DNA from: Phycomyces blakesleeanus NRRL 1555(-)
Taxonomy: Eukaryota; Mucoromycota; Mucoromycetes; Mucorales; Phycomycetaceae
Assembly: GCF_001638985.1 (NCBI RefSeq)
Contig: NW_017265134.1
Location: forward strand, 3,590,458 to 3,639,072
Direction: 5' to 3'
DNA: 48,615 nt
Shown piece after piece: positions 1 through 12,164 of the stretch. The notes under the pieces were generated by a model. It searched no databases, was not told where the DNA came from, and saw only the letters and a program-made list of their open reading frames with translations. Within the stretch, counting starts at the first letter, position 1, and each line of letters starts with the position of its first letter. The translations under genes were made by a program, and so were the position numbers.

Positions 1-267
1 ACATTAACATCAACCAAAAATAAATAAATAAATAAATAAAAAATAAAGTAAATTAAAGACAAGCAAGCAAGCAAGAGAAAGAGGATAAAGAGAAAATAAA
101 AGATATTGTATGTATACAGAGAAAATATGAAAATCTTGTTCTGTCACAGGCTGTGGGTACAACCAGTTACAGATCTGACATATCACGTGAATTTGTTCCG
201 CATGGAGATAGAAGCATGAGTAAGCTTTTGGGGCTTCATTAAGCAAACCCAGCCTCATCTTAGTATA
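1..267. other. Upstream spacer of the armadillo gene
   Basis: AT-rich sequence with short AAAT and AAGC tandem runs near its start. I see no reading frame with coding character. It presumably holds the promoter and 5' UTR of the following plus-strand gene. Confidence 0.5.
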
Positions 268-3200
268 ATGTCCATCGATCCTGTTGAAGATTCCCTAAAA
301 TTCCTCTTGGCCATCAAAGGTAAATTGGTTTTTCTCGCGGAATTTGATAATCAAGTATAACAAACTCATCCTATACTCTAGATGCCGATACCCTTTTAAG
401 TCAAACACAACCTATTGTCAAGGCTTTCCAACATCTCGGTGCACTTCTTACAAAGAACGCTTCAGATATTACAGCATGGAGCAAGGCCACACAACTTGCC
501 CAGGTTGTTGCTGACGGTGCAAGAACAGGTAAATTTATTTGTTTTATGTTTTATATTTTACATTTTACATTTTTTACACCAACAACAGCAGCAATAGCAA
601 CAATACCAAAAAAATAATAATAATAATCATAAACATAAACATCATCAACTCATCTCACAATATTTTTCTAGAGTCTACACGTACACCTCTCGGTGAGGCT
701 GGTGTACTCGAAAAGGTCACGGATATTCTCAGATTGGCTAAAGAGGGTCAGACTGACTATCAGATTCAGGCACTACGTGTATATGGCAATATGTGCTTTG
801 ACCACAGTAAGACAATAAAATTAAGAGAAAAGAAAGAGGAAGAAGAAAAATAAAATAAAATTACATGCTTTGAGTTTAATTGAATTTAACTGTTATTGAA
901 TTAATATTGTAACTGTAGATGACAATAGACAAAAGGTTCATGATGCTGGTGTTATTCCCCTCGCTATTCCCTTTCTCGAGCAGGGACATCGCCCTGACTT
1001 GGTGAGAACATGCTGCGGATTTTGTTTGAATAGCAGTATGGATTTCGGTAAATAATTAATTGATACACAAAATATAAGCTATTGATTTTTTTTCTTATAT
1101 ATATATATATATTTATCTAATTGATTTTTCTTGGTGATTTAATACGACTTGTAGAGCCTATCCAAGCAGACATTGCTACTTATGGCGGTGTAAAGCTATT
1201 GACTGAGTTGTTAGATCCTGCAAGAATGGACCACGGTGAAGAGGCTACTGTGTGTATGGCAGCAAAAGTACTTGACAATCTACTAGGAGAAGGTAACATT
1301 TATATATATATACATATACTAATACAAGTTATTTTAAATAAAAAGAAAAAGAAAAATAAATTTGAGCTTAAACCATAATTCTGTGTAGATTCTGTGAGAA
1401 AGGCGTTTAGTTCCCGCGAATCAGTTTCTCGACTGTTGGAGATGATCAATTACGAATGGAATGTAGACCAGCTCGAGAATTTGGATTTGCTCGAGAATTT
1501 GGCCGATGCCTTACTACAGGTGGTACTTGATGATGGTAAAAATAAAAATAATATATACTTGCTGTTCGGTTTGAGTATTGAAACTCTGTATTAAAGTCAC
1601 TGTAATATTTTTGTGTATGAATAGACGATATGCAAAATGCCGTTGTGGATTCTGGATTCTTTACTATGCTTCTTGATTTCTTAGAGAAAGCAACATTGCC
1701 ATTGGAAGCAGCAGATGATGAAGATGAAAAGAAGAGATTCACAGAGACACAGGCAACTATTAGCAAGATTGCCGTTTATGCAACATCTACTGGTAAATAA
1801 TAATAATAATCTAAAACTCTTGATATTAAGACAAGATAGATTGATAAAATGATATAATATTACTAATGTGTGTGCATCAGATGAAATGCTAGAACGTCTC
1901 TATGCTGACGAAAAGACCTTGAATCGATTCTTCCGTATGATGAACAGTGAATCTAGCATTGTTAGCCAGACTGCCGTGTATGCCCTTGGAAATCTTGCTC
2001 GTACAGGTAAATTGACAATCCAAAAAAAGGAGAGAAGGGGTAATGAAACCAAGTACATGGATTACTGACCATCTAATTAGATGCCCATTGTGTTGAAATG
2101 GTTGAAAAGAATCATTTGGAAAAGTCATTGTTGAAATTGCTCACTTCGACAGAAAATGCAACATTCCAATACGTTATTCTTGGCTGTTTGAAACATCTCT
2201 GTCTTCCCAGTAAGTGTGTAAATGATAAACCTTTGTTTCTCTTGATAAATATTTGTGTTATCTCATACTTTTCCATTGAATATAGAACAAAACAAGGCTG
2301 TGATTGGTAATGCCGGTGCCATTGAATCCGTGGCTCCTCTTCTGGACACCTCCAAAGACATGTTAAAGAGAAACCAGTTCTTTGCCATTGGTATTCTCAA
2401 GCTTCTTTGTGCTAATAATTGTAAGCCAATAATTCCTGTAATGAACATGAGATTTATTCCAAGACAATTTGTAGATGAAAACAGCCAGAGGATTATCACT
2501 AGTCCTACTACTACAGAAGAGAAACAGACCCCTCTTGAGTTGGTACTTGCTTTTATCAAGCGTGTAGATGATAGCTCGGCTAAAAGTGAAGCTACACGGA
2601 TATTAACCAATCTAGTCAAATCAGTTTGGACACAACGTATGTTTTTTTAAAAAAAAATCAAAAAAAGAAAAGAAAGTAAATATGTGCTGTACATTAAGAA
2701 TAACTATTAACATATTGTATGTATATATTCTCTCTCTCTTTGGTTCCATTGATTAGCCATCACAACTTCTTTGGCTTTGCGTACTATTCTTGTAAAGCCA
2801 GCTATTGTCGAACCTATTGCTGAATTGGTTAGATCTTCTAAATTTGTGGTCCTCAAGAACGATGGTATTATTGCACTAACTGTGATTTTTGCCGACACCG
2901 ATTCGGAATCATCCAAGATTCTTCTGAAAGATGGTATGTTAAAATTTATTAATTTTTGTACTAAAACCTGAAAGGAAGAAAGTAACAATAACTAAACACT
3001 AATTTTTTTTTTGATGATGATAATGTTATTATTATTATTTTTAGCCCTATCCTTTGTCATTGCGCCTGTTCCTTCTTTAGAAGACATGCTAATTAATCAG
3101 GATAATGATGATGATGATGAGAAGAAGCCGGAGGAGATTGAGACCCGCACTTTCCTTGAGGTTGTTGTGGACACAGTATGCAAAGAAAACGCAGATATTC

Positions 3201-3507
3201 CCAGTGAAGTGCGTTGTAATGCATGTGTCTTCTTGGAAAAGGTTGCTTTAGCTGCCCAAACAGGTAATATATCTATAAAAGTACACGGATTACTGCTGTT
3301 GCTATTGTTATTTGGAGAATGATAATGATGATGATAATATGTATTTATTTCTTCTATGTTTTCTTCTTAGTAAATGATACAAAAGTATCAAATGTTCTTT
3401 ATGAAAAGGTTCTTCCTCAGCTCAAAGCATTAACACAAGGTCCAGAAACAGTCGTGTCCTTTTCCAAGAAAGCTGCGTCTGCTATTGCGAAGAGTACCAT
3501 AGCATAA
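268..3507 (+). CDS. Armadillo-repeat protein, SmgGDS/RAP1GDS1-like GTPase GDP-dissociation stimulator
   Basis: Thirteen exons: 268-319, 382-528, 672-806, 919-1047, 1155-1292, 1389-1535, 1625-1792, 1881-2006, 2081-2209, 2286-2636, 2757-2933, 3045-3263, 3371-3507. They join in frame to about 684 residues. The protein consists of helical armadillo-type repeats throughout, for example ALRVYGNMCFDHDDNR, an early repeat, and ALGNLARTDAHC, near the middle; both resemble the animal RAP1GDS1 repeats. The length is close to that family (about 560-610) with an acidic insert (DNDDDDEKKPEE) near the C-terminus. Known family role: binding prenylated small GTPases (Rho/Rap) and assisting nucleotide release or trafficking in the cytosol. 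The start ATG opens MSIDPVED, just before the first intron. Family assignment is from repeat pattern and overall match, so another arm-repeat protein cannot be excluded. Confidence 0.82.
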
Positions 3508-5117
3508 ACTAAAATAGTAATAATAATATATCTATACAAACACAAAACAAATAAATACACATGCACAGATTTTAAATAAATAATAAATAATAATAATAAT
3601 AACAGGATTTACATTGTGTAAATACGCCATCATGAATTAATATCTTTATTCCGTTTATCAAAAAAAAAAAGTAATGTAATGTCATCTAAAAAAAACAACA
3701 ATTTTAAGCTGTCAATAATGAAAGAAACTGACATCGTCTCAATACCAAGTATAAAAGCTGTAATTTCTTCTTAACTTTCAATTCGTCGTTTTTTTAACCA
3801 AACCAATATGTCCAACAACTCACAAGCAAAGCCAACAAGTAAATGAGATTATTTCCATTATACAAAGATCTATACAAATCCCTCTGGCACAAACCTTTTT
3901 GCTTTGTGCAATAACATATAATTCATATGAAACACAAGTAAATAAAACCTCACCTTTTTGTCATATCCATAGGACTTTGATGAGTAAGAAGCCACCAGGG
4001 TGAAAATTGTTGCCAGGATTTTTTTTTAGATTACCCAAGGTCCCTGTTCTCTAGGAACATTCTTCCAATGGGTTTTATTTTATCAGAAGGTGGTCCCCAT
4101 ATGAGCCACCCAACGAGCAAAGTATCTATATTGTTTTTTCTTTTTCTTTTTTTAATAATTTACGCTTACACGTCCTTAATTATATAAAGCTAAAACTTGC
4201 AAAATCGTATATTGGAGTATATCCGCCAGGTTTTGGACATGTTCAGGCCTCACACGACCAGACTGGAGAGGTTGAATGGACATAAACGATGCCTAGTTCC
4301 TTCCTGCTTCCCCAGTTTCTCCTTCCTCTCCTTTTACCCCTGCCTCTTTATTTCTCTTATATATATTTATATTCTTTAAGGAAATAAGCTTTTGAAATAA
4401 TAAAGTATTGAGATAGCTCTTTTTATTTGTTCTTTAATAGAACTGTCTTTCTACCTGTATTCATTTTTGATTGTATTTTATTTAGGTCAATTATTTATAT
4501 ATACATATAACATATATCAGTCAATAGGGGCACATATTTTACTAAATAAAATATATGGTGACAAATGACTTGCATCAAATCATCTACTTTATGTAGTTAT
4601 ATTTACCCTATATATATATATATATATTCATGCAAGAAATTTTCGCAATTTTCTGGTTGCGTAAAGATAGCCGTGTAAGCTTGCAAACCTACTTACTTAA
4701 TGAACTCAATTTAAATTTGAAAACACTTGAGCTAGTCACTCAATCAATTGTCTAAAAAGCTCCCAATTATTATCATTATCGTTTAAAATAAGAACTACAA
4801 AAACAACAACAATAAAACAATTATTGTTTTTCTGTCAAACCTCAATTCTGGTTTTGAGTTTACCTAAATGGCTTCAAACCAAAACAATCCTGAATACGGA
4901 ATTATAGTACGACTATATAAATGTATATATTTGGCTGAGTCAATTCAATAAGGTTGAACAAAAAAAAGAAGAAGAAAAAGACTAGTTATTGTTGATTTAT
5001 TACTGCCAGTAAAACGTATTGGCATAACACTCCTTCTCCTTCTCCTTCTCCTTCTACCTTTTCCTTTTTCTTTAGTTTAAGAAGCTTGTAGTACAAACTA
5101 CAATCATTTAATTACTA
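3508..5117. other. Intergenic region, no supported gene
   Basis: Begins with the likely 3' UTR of the armadillo gene (AATAAA-like runs near 3550-3590), followed by AT-rich spacer with (TA)n near 4610-4627 and a CTTCTC repeat near 5031-5055. A 60-codon frame at 4197-4379 is the only non-trivial reading frame, and it matches no family I recognise. The final part is probably the promoter of the chitin synthase gene. Confidence 0.5.
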
Positions 5118-8100
5118 ATGAACGAGAGAAACAATGACCATATTCCACACTACAACCCTGGTTTTCAGGTCACCCAACCAGATGTTAGGACTAGCGGTAG
5201 ACAAAGCATGTCCACAATACGACACCAGAATTTTGACAACAATAACCGAATACAACCTGCACCTGTACCTGTACCTGGACCACATGAAGAAGATTTGTCA
5301 ACATCGCACAACTTTGCTAATATTGATCTGCCCGGAAGAACCCCATACCAGCCTTCATACATGGTAGACATGTCTGTACCAGCCAGACCTTCCAATCCTG
5401 CTTACTCACAGAGTATACACTATCGCAACCCAGTAGGGTCTGCATCAGGATTTCACGAAGCCTATATTGCTGCACCTTTAGTTGGCGGATTTCATCCTGG
5501 CTTGATATCTCGTCCACACCACTACTCGGACGCCAGTAACTATCCTCTTGTCAACAATGACACACAGGATACAGCAACAGCAGCAGCAGCAGCAAACACA
5601 GCCCGTCGTCGAGCTACACGACAATTGAAACTTACAAAAGGCAATCTTATTATAAATTGCCCGGTTCCTGACCGACTCTTACTGTCTGTTCCTCGAAAGG
5701 ACGAAGAATTCAGGACGATGCGATACACAGCTGCAACCTGCGATCCTGATGACTTTCAGAAACAGGGCTACACTTTACGCCAGCAGCAATATCAACGTGA
5801 AACAGAACTTTTTATTGTAATCACTATGTACAATGTACGTATCTTGCCTTTTATAAATTTAATATGTCCTTATATATGTCTGTCTCTACCTTTCCCTAAA
5901 TTAATGCTTCGTGTATCTATACATTGGCGTGTTTGTACTTCTATTTTTTTGTTTCATAAATAATTATTAAAGGAAGACGAAATATTATTTACTCGTACAA
6001 TGCACGGTGTGATGAAGAATATTTCGTATCTCTGCAGTCTTCCGAATTCTCCTGTTTGGGGACCTGATGGGTGGCAAAAGGTGGTTGTTTGCATTGTTGC
6101 AGATGGGCGTGAGATTATCAACAAACGTGTTCTGCATGTCTTGGCATCCATGGGAATTTATCAGGCAGGCATAGCAAAAAACATGGTGGAAGACAAACCA
6201 GTGACAGCACATATTTATGAAGTAAAGTCCAACCAAAAAAAAATTGCTGTGTTTCAGTTTATTGATGCACATCATTCAGTTTACTACACAAATATCAATA
6301 GACTCTGACATGAAGCTTAGAGGAGCAGACAAGGTAAACCCTCCTCCCCCACATATCACCTATTTTTTTTTATATAAAAATAAATTACAATAGAAAAAAT
6401 CTTGTTTAAAAGAAGATATATAGCAATATATATATATATATACGTGTAAATACATACATACGTATGTTACTAAAGTAACTCTTTCTTTTGAACCAAGGGG
6501 ATTGTTCCTGTACAAATCCTGTTTTGCTTAAAAGAAAAAAACGCAAAGAAAATCAACTCCCATCGCTGGTTTTTCAATGCATTTGGGCCCCTACTGCTAC
6601 CCAAGATATGTATATTACTTGATGTGGGCACACGGCCCGGAAATGTGAGCATCTACAAACTCTGGAGAACCTTTGAACGAAATCGAAATATTGGTGGTGC
6701 ATGTGGAGAAATCAGGGCCATGCTTGGGGTAGGGTTTAAGCAGCTTCTGAATCCACTGGTGGCTGCACAGAATTTTGAATACAAGATGTCAAACATCCTC
6801 GACAAACCCCTCGAGAGTGTCTTTGGCTATATTTCTGTTTTGCCAGGCGCCTTTTCGGCCTATCGTTACCAGGCCCTTCAGAACGACATCAATGGCCACG
6901 GTCCACTCGAAAAATACTTTCATGGCGAAGATTTACATAGTAGTGCAAAGCAGCCCAAGCTTTTTGAGGCAAACATGTATCTGGCTGAAGATCGCATATT
7001 GTGTTTTGAGCTGGTAGCCAAGCGAGGCGAACGGTGGCTTCTCGAATACTGTCAGAGTGCCTTTGCAGAAACTGATGTTCCTGAACAGCTACCTGAATTT
7101 ATTTCTCAGCGGAGACGTTGGCTCAATGGCAGTTTCTTTGCCGGTGTTTATGGAATTTGGCATTTCCCGTCGATCTTGAAAAGTAACCACTCCTTATTCC
7201 GTATGGGACTGCTTTGCATCGAGAGTGTGTACAGTTTTATCAGTCTTTTGTTTGGCTGGCTCTCATTAGTAAGACCTTTATTTTATCCCCCTGGACTACA
7301 GAAGGAGTATAATTATCATAGCACTAATTCTAATCTGGTTTTTACTTGTAGGGAAATTTTTATATTACTTTTTACTTTATCACCAAGAGTCTCGAGGATC
7401 CTACAGTCGATCCATTTGGTAATGGGCGGGGTACACACATATCAAGTGTGATTAGATATGGATACCAGTTTCTTCTTATTATTGTATTTATTTGTTCGAT
7501 TGGTAACCGACCCCAAGGGTAAGTATATATATATGCGTGTGCACATCTACTTATAAATTTAAGCTTTTATTTATTTAATACTGTATTTCTGTAGGTCAAG
7601 AATCTTATTTATACTGTGCCTCGTAGGGTTTGCAGTAATTATGTGTTACATGCTGTTTGCCGCGGCTTGGCTGGTCTACAAGGCTATTTCATATTCTGGA
7701 ATTGAGTGGACACCCAATGCTGGAACAAATCTTGCCCTATTACTGGCTAATCAGGGTCTTCGTAACATGCTTTTGTCTTTGATGGCTACGTATGGACTAT
7801 ATTTTATATCCAGCATTCTATATGGTCAACCGTGGCATATGTTGACTAGCTTCTTACCGTACCTTTTACTTTTACCATGTTATGTCAACATATTGTCTAT
7901 ATATGCGTTTTGCAACACACATGATGTGAGGTTAGTGTAAATTGAATTGAATTGAATTGAATTGAGTTAAAGTAACCTTTGTATCTTTTTTTCTTATTAT
8001 TATTATTTAGCTGGGGGACCAAAGGTGATAATGGAATTGCAAAGGACTTGGGGGTTGTCAAGGTATCCAACGACAGCCAGGGAGTAGAGACTGTTGAAAT

Positions 8101-8497
8101 TGAATTACCGGCAGACCAACTCGACATCAATCTTGAATACGAAGAAGCTTTACTTGCCTTTGAGAACAAGCCAATCAATCCCAAGAGCGTAAGTTAATAT
8201 TAATAGTATTAAGACGAATTATTGATTTCTAATTGAGTTTAATGCCATCTTCAGTCTTTTCACCAAACCCAAGATGATTACTACCGCTCTTTCCGAACCC
8301 ATTTGGTCTTGATTTGGATTGCCTGCAATGCCCTTTTAAGCGTGTGTATCACCTCTACCAAATTCGACACAATTTATCAAGAGTCTATCGGGACCACTTA
8401 CATGTCAGTCATTCTATGGGTGAATACTGGTCTAGCAGCGTTTCGTTTCTTAGGCTCTTTTACCTACCTAATACTTCGTTTATTTTCATCTGTATAA
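5118..8497 (+). CDS. Chitin synthase (GT2 family, division 1, class I-III type)
   Basis: Eight exons (5118-5834, 5973-6221, 6280-6333, 6498-7268, 7352-7518, 7595-7930, 8011-8188, 8255-8497) give about 904 residues, normal for this family. It transfers GlcNAc from UDP-GlcNAc onto growing chitin at the plasma membrane. The first ~160 residues are a hydrophilic, low-complexity leader. Then come the chitin synthase N-terminal block ([15 protein letters not shown]), VITMYN|EDE split by intron 1, and the catalytic core with GGACGEI, EDRIL (about residue 504) and QRRRW (about 544), the hallmark catalytic motifs. Several hydrophobic helices follow from the end of exon 4 to the C-terminus, with a WGTKGDN motif between them. 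Exon 3 is only 54 bp but is required for the conserved [17 protein letters not shown] block. All catalytic motifs are intact. Confidence 0.96.
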
Positions 8498-9067
8498 AAC
8501 AAAACAAAAGTCCTATTATATTTGATATATATATACATGCGTGTGTATGTTTCTTGACAGTTCCATTTATTTTCTTTTCTTCTTATTTTATTAACACTGA
8601 TACTAATACTAACACTAATATTGATAAAAAAAAATTATAATAATAAAAGGAATAATTCAATAATTTTATTTTTGGTTATATCATTATGTGCACCTGTTTT
8701 TAATCGGAGAAGTACTAATAAAGCAAGGAAGTTGGTGGTTAAAGCTATTTCATTTTGTTGAGGTGCGCATGTTTGTGAGTCTTTGAATGTGTGTGTGTGT
8801 GTGCTTACGTTTGTGCATGGGCATGTGCGTTTATGCGTGTCGGTTGCGAAAATAAATAGAGAAAGGTGATAAACGTAAGCGTTTTAATTTTCCAGCTCAC
8901 AGATCAAAAGCAGTTAATTCAACTTAATCAGCGAAAATCACATAGGGCTAAAGGTTGCGTAAATTAAATATATATATATATAATATAAAAATACATCTAT
9001 TTTATAGGTTTATTTAAATACCACATCCCATTTCTTGGTTTTCTTCCCAGAATACTTCTCATTCACC
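8498..9067. promoter_or_regulatory. Intergenic region including the GST-like gene promoter
   Basis: Contains a GTGTGTGT/GCATGTGCG purine-pyrimidine tract near 8760-8845, (TA)n near 8969-8985 and a TATA-like TTTAAATA about 50 bp before the next start codon. That ATG has a favourable CACC context. No gene is seen here. Confidence 0.4.
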
Positions 9068-10196
9068 ATGTCTCCTAACGTTATTTTGGTAAAAAGGCTA
9101 AAGAAACCAAAGAACTTGTTTTTCGCTTGAATCATATATTAAACATGTTTCCTTTTTTCTTTTCCTGAATAGCACTGGTATCCTGAATCACCCTTTGCTC
9201 AAAAGATTGCATGGGCTCTCAACTACAAGAAGGTTGACTACAAGACAGTCTTGATCAACATGATCGAGCCTCGTCCTCTTCGCAGACCGCTCGATGGTGG
9301 CTACCGTAAAACTCCAATTCTCCAAATCGATAACCACATCTTTTGCGATACAAAGGTTATTATTGCTGAACTCGAGAAAAGGTAAACCTAAAAAAAATAT
9401 CTGTCAAGACAGCATTGACATTAACCTACCTTTTCTGTAATTACGCCTGTTTGATCTTAGATATCCTGAACCCTCACTTTACCCCGCTACCCGATCGGGA
9501 CAGGCCACCGAAGCTCTTTGCAAGGCCTTTAGCCAATGGACAGACAACACGCTCTTTTTCTCCGTCGTCCCTCAGTTCCTTTCCATGGGAATTCCTGATG
9601 TTATTGTAAAGGACCGGTCTGCTTACAGCGGAACCAAAATTGATGTAGACCAAATTTCTGCTATTGCTCCCTTTTTGAAACTCGAGCTCCAGGCTCAATT
9701 CGAGGTTGCCGAGCAACTGCTTTTGGAGAACGACCAAGGTAGCAAAGAATGGGTTCTGGACACCCAGCTTCCTTCAATGGCAGATTTCCATTTGGCTACC
9801 GACACTGCGTTTGCGGGAGGACTTGTTGGCGAGTCTTGGTTGAAGAAAAACTTCCCCACCCTTTCGGCACACAAGACCCGTGTTCTCAAGGTCGGAGGTT
9901 ACGAGAAGACCGAAGACATGCCAAGGATTTCTGCAGAAGAGGCACTTGAAATTGCCAAGAAGGAAAGTTTGGAGTTTGTGGGAGAAGTCAAGTCAACTGG
10001 AACTCCTTTGAAGGCTGGTGTACTTGTGTCTGTTACTCCCTTGGACAACGGCAAGATTCCTGTGGTTGGATCACTTGTGCATTTGACAAGCCAGGAAGTT
10101 GTTTTGAAACATATCGATCGGGAATCATCTCTAGAAGTTTTTATTCACTTCCCTATTATTGGCTTTGCGATTGTTCCTGTCCCAGCCAATCTTTAA
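9068..10196 (+). CDS. Glutathione S-transferase-like protein
   Basis: Three exons (9068-9088, 9173-9381, 9461-10196) give 321 residues. Exon 1 encodes only seven residues (MSPNVIL); its splice restores the start of a thioredoxin fold, HWYPESPFAQKIAWALNY, with the SPFAQK segment where GSTs carry the active-site turn, and a cis-proline segment KTPILQIDNHIFCDT. This N-terminal domain is followed by an all-alpha GST C-terminal region (QLPSMADFHLATD). A further ~100-residue C-terminal extension is rich in Val and Leu. Many fungal proteins annotated as GST N-terminal domain proteins share this longer layout. No catalytic Cys is visible in the turn (SPFA), so a Ser-type GST or a non-catalytic role is possible. 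The substrate cannot be inferred. Confidence 0.85.
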
Positions 10197-11131
10197 ATAA
10201 ACAAAGTAGTAATGCTACGTAAAATAGATAATTCGTTGATATGTAGAACTGCCCTGACTGATATTTTTTGTCGAACCTGTTTGTAAATATCAGTACCACA
10301 TTAAAAAGCTAGTAAAAAACTAAAAGACATTAGTGGTGGTTAATTGGATGTCTATTCAAAACAATAATAATACTAATAATATATATAGCAGATATTTTTT
10401 ACTCTACATTCACATAAATGCTGATTAGATTTAGGTGCTTCAGACAAATTTTCGAAAGAAAATATTTTAACATTTACATTATATTTGATGCGAAACTGGA
10501 TTTAAGTGTAATTGCTTCAAATACAGTCAAAGTCTGATGAAGTGCTAATATTTGAAGAAGAAAAATCGTATCACTGTCAATATATTCAGCATTTTTATGA
10601 ATATACAGCTTCTTTTTTTTAAAAAAAAAAAAGATATGCATACCCATATCAACGGTTATCACATTTTTTATATTCCATCAAACCAATGAAAAGTAAAAAC
10701 ACCTCTAACCCCCACGCCTTACTTTATCTATTATTACTTAACAGCAGAAATACTAAAAGCACATTTAATTTAAACATATGTTATATAATTTGAAGATTGT
10801 TGAATTCATTGCTGAACTGCCAGCACTAGAATTGGGAGTGAATTTTAGTAAGGATATTAGCTCCAAAGAGGGACTATGTTTAAAAACTCGGGCGATCCAT
10901 TGATGGATACAAAATACACAAAAATACTAAACCAAGTTGGTCCTCCTAGGCACAGTTTTGTGCGGGTGCAGATGGTGGAGGCTGACAGGGAATAGCAAAG
11001 ATTTCGGATATAAGAAGAGGGAACGGATCACTAGGGACAGGTTCTCTTGGAAGTGGTAGAATTCATTAAGGGTAGGCGATGATTTTATATTCGATTGAAA
11101 TTGGGCTTTATTTCTTTTTTGCTTTCTAGGA
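10197..11131. other. Intergenic region, possible decayed transposon interior
   Basis: No supported gene. The sequence around 10800-11070 is less AT-rich than its surroundings. A sequence resembling the MITE terminus at 11132 occurs alone at 10522 (TACAGTCAAAG), so part of this interval may be the interior of an old DNA transposon. Confidence 0.35.
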
Positions 11132-11242
11132 TACAGTCAAAGCTCGATTTAGTAATACTTTTGGGAGAAGCCAAATTGTATTACTATTACTAAATCGCGA
11201 TTATTACTAAATCAAATATTACTAAATCGAGCTTTGACTGTA
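11132..11242. mobile_element. Palindromic MITE with TACAGTCAAAGCTC termini
   Basis: A 111 bp element whose two ends are inverted copies of each other: over the first 27 bases (11132-11158 versus the complement of 11216-11242) I count one mismatch. The ends carry TA, the target-site duplication expected for Tc1/mariner or pogo-type transposition. Copies of a TTTAGTAATA submotif lie inside both arms. It has no coding capacity, so it would have been moved in trans. Superfamily assignment is an inference from the TA and the CAGT-type end. Confidence 0.75.
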
Positions 11243-11499
11243 AAATAATAATAATAATAATAATAATAATTTGCATATAGATATTGACAAAAGAAAAATA
11301 CAGAAGAAAAAAAGAGTTAAATGAAAGGAGAGGTGAATTACTGCTATAAATAAAGGTACAAGAAGTGTAAAAAAAAAATAAGCATAAAAAAAAGAAAGAA
11401 AAATGTGTATTCATATGATTATAAGAAGAAGAGGAAAGACAAAGAAGCATATAAGAAATAAGGAAAGGTAACAAAATCCAATCCTCAAACCCTTTAGTT

Positions 11500-12164
11500 T
11501 TAAGGGTTGTTTCTGCGGTATTCCTGCATTTCCCGCTCGTATCTTCCTTTGTCCTCATTTGCAAGATCAACATATGGCTATACAAAGCCGAGTGAGCAAG
11601 TTACTTTATTTATGGATGATTAAGCGTGTCTAGTAAGAAGAGTGGCTTTACCTGTTTCTCCTCTGCGCTTAAGGCCCTCCATCTCCCAGCAACCGTCACA
11701 AGGAAATTGTGTAAAGGCAATTGAACATTCTCTTCTCTTAAATGTTCGGAGCACCAGCGGGTATATATAGCGTAACTATTTGATGGCATCTTAGGCATAT
11801 TTGGGTCTCTCCGCCCACGAGGTCTACGCCTTATACGCTCCACAGGACCTGCAGCCCCCCTTCGGTCTTGTTCAGCATCGTATGCTTCAAAATCGATTCC
11901 TTCCAATAAGTTGGCCAAGGATCTCATTCGTCTACATATATTCTCCATCTTGGATAGGACCTACATTTATAGATAGAAATATAAAATATTATTATTTATA
12001 ATGCTAATAATGATGATAATTGGAATTATTATAATACAGAAAGGTTTCTACATTTACTTTATACATCTATGACTTCAACAAGGCCTATTGATATTTACCT
12101 TTCTTCTCTTTCTGGGAGTGAACTCACTAAGCTGAGGCTCATGTTGGCTAGATGTACTGGACAT
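11500..12164 (-). CDS. HMG-box protein (MATA_HMG-like), complete copy
   Basis: Three exons on the minus strand: 12099-12164, 11652-11960, 11500-11577, giving 150 residues. Exon 1 encodes a short hydrophilic leader ending in a basic patch (PRKRRK), a likely nuclear signal. Exon 2 continues with a helical segment (MENICRRMRSLANLLEGIDF), an Arg-rich linker, and then the HMG box from about residue 75: PKMPSNSYAIYTRWC, GRWRALSAEEKQ, and after the last intron PYVDLANEDKGRYEREMQEY. The order of Pro/Ser/Tyr, Trp, and the EEKxPY step is that of mating-type-like HMG boxes, which bind and bend DNA. Fungi such as Mucorales use HMG proteins at the sex locus, but the sexM/sexP neighbours (triose phosphate transporter, RNA helicase) are absent, so a sex-determining role is not supported. 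A truncated relative lies at 44553-44993. Confidence 0.85.

Noticed and set aside
4197..4379. Sixty-codon plus-strand frame (RILEYIRQVLDMFRPHTTRL)
   Set aside because: No splice partner, no known family and a pyrimidine-rich tail; possibly a transposon scrap but not supportable.
11500..12164. Reading the HMG gene as the fungal sex locus (sexM/sexP)
   Set aside because: The usual neighbours of the Mucorales sex locus are absent, and HMG-box genes are multicopy in these fungi.
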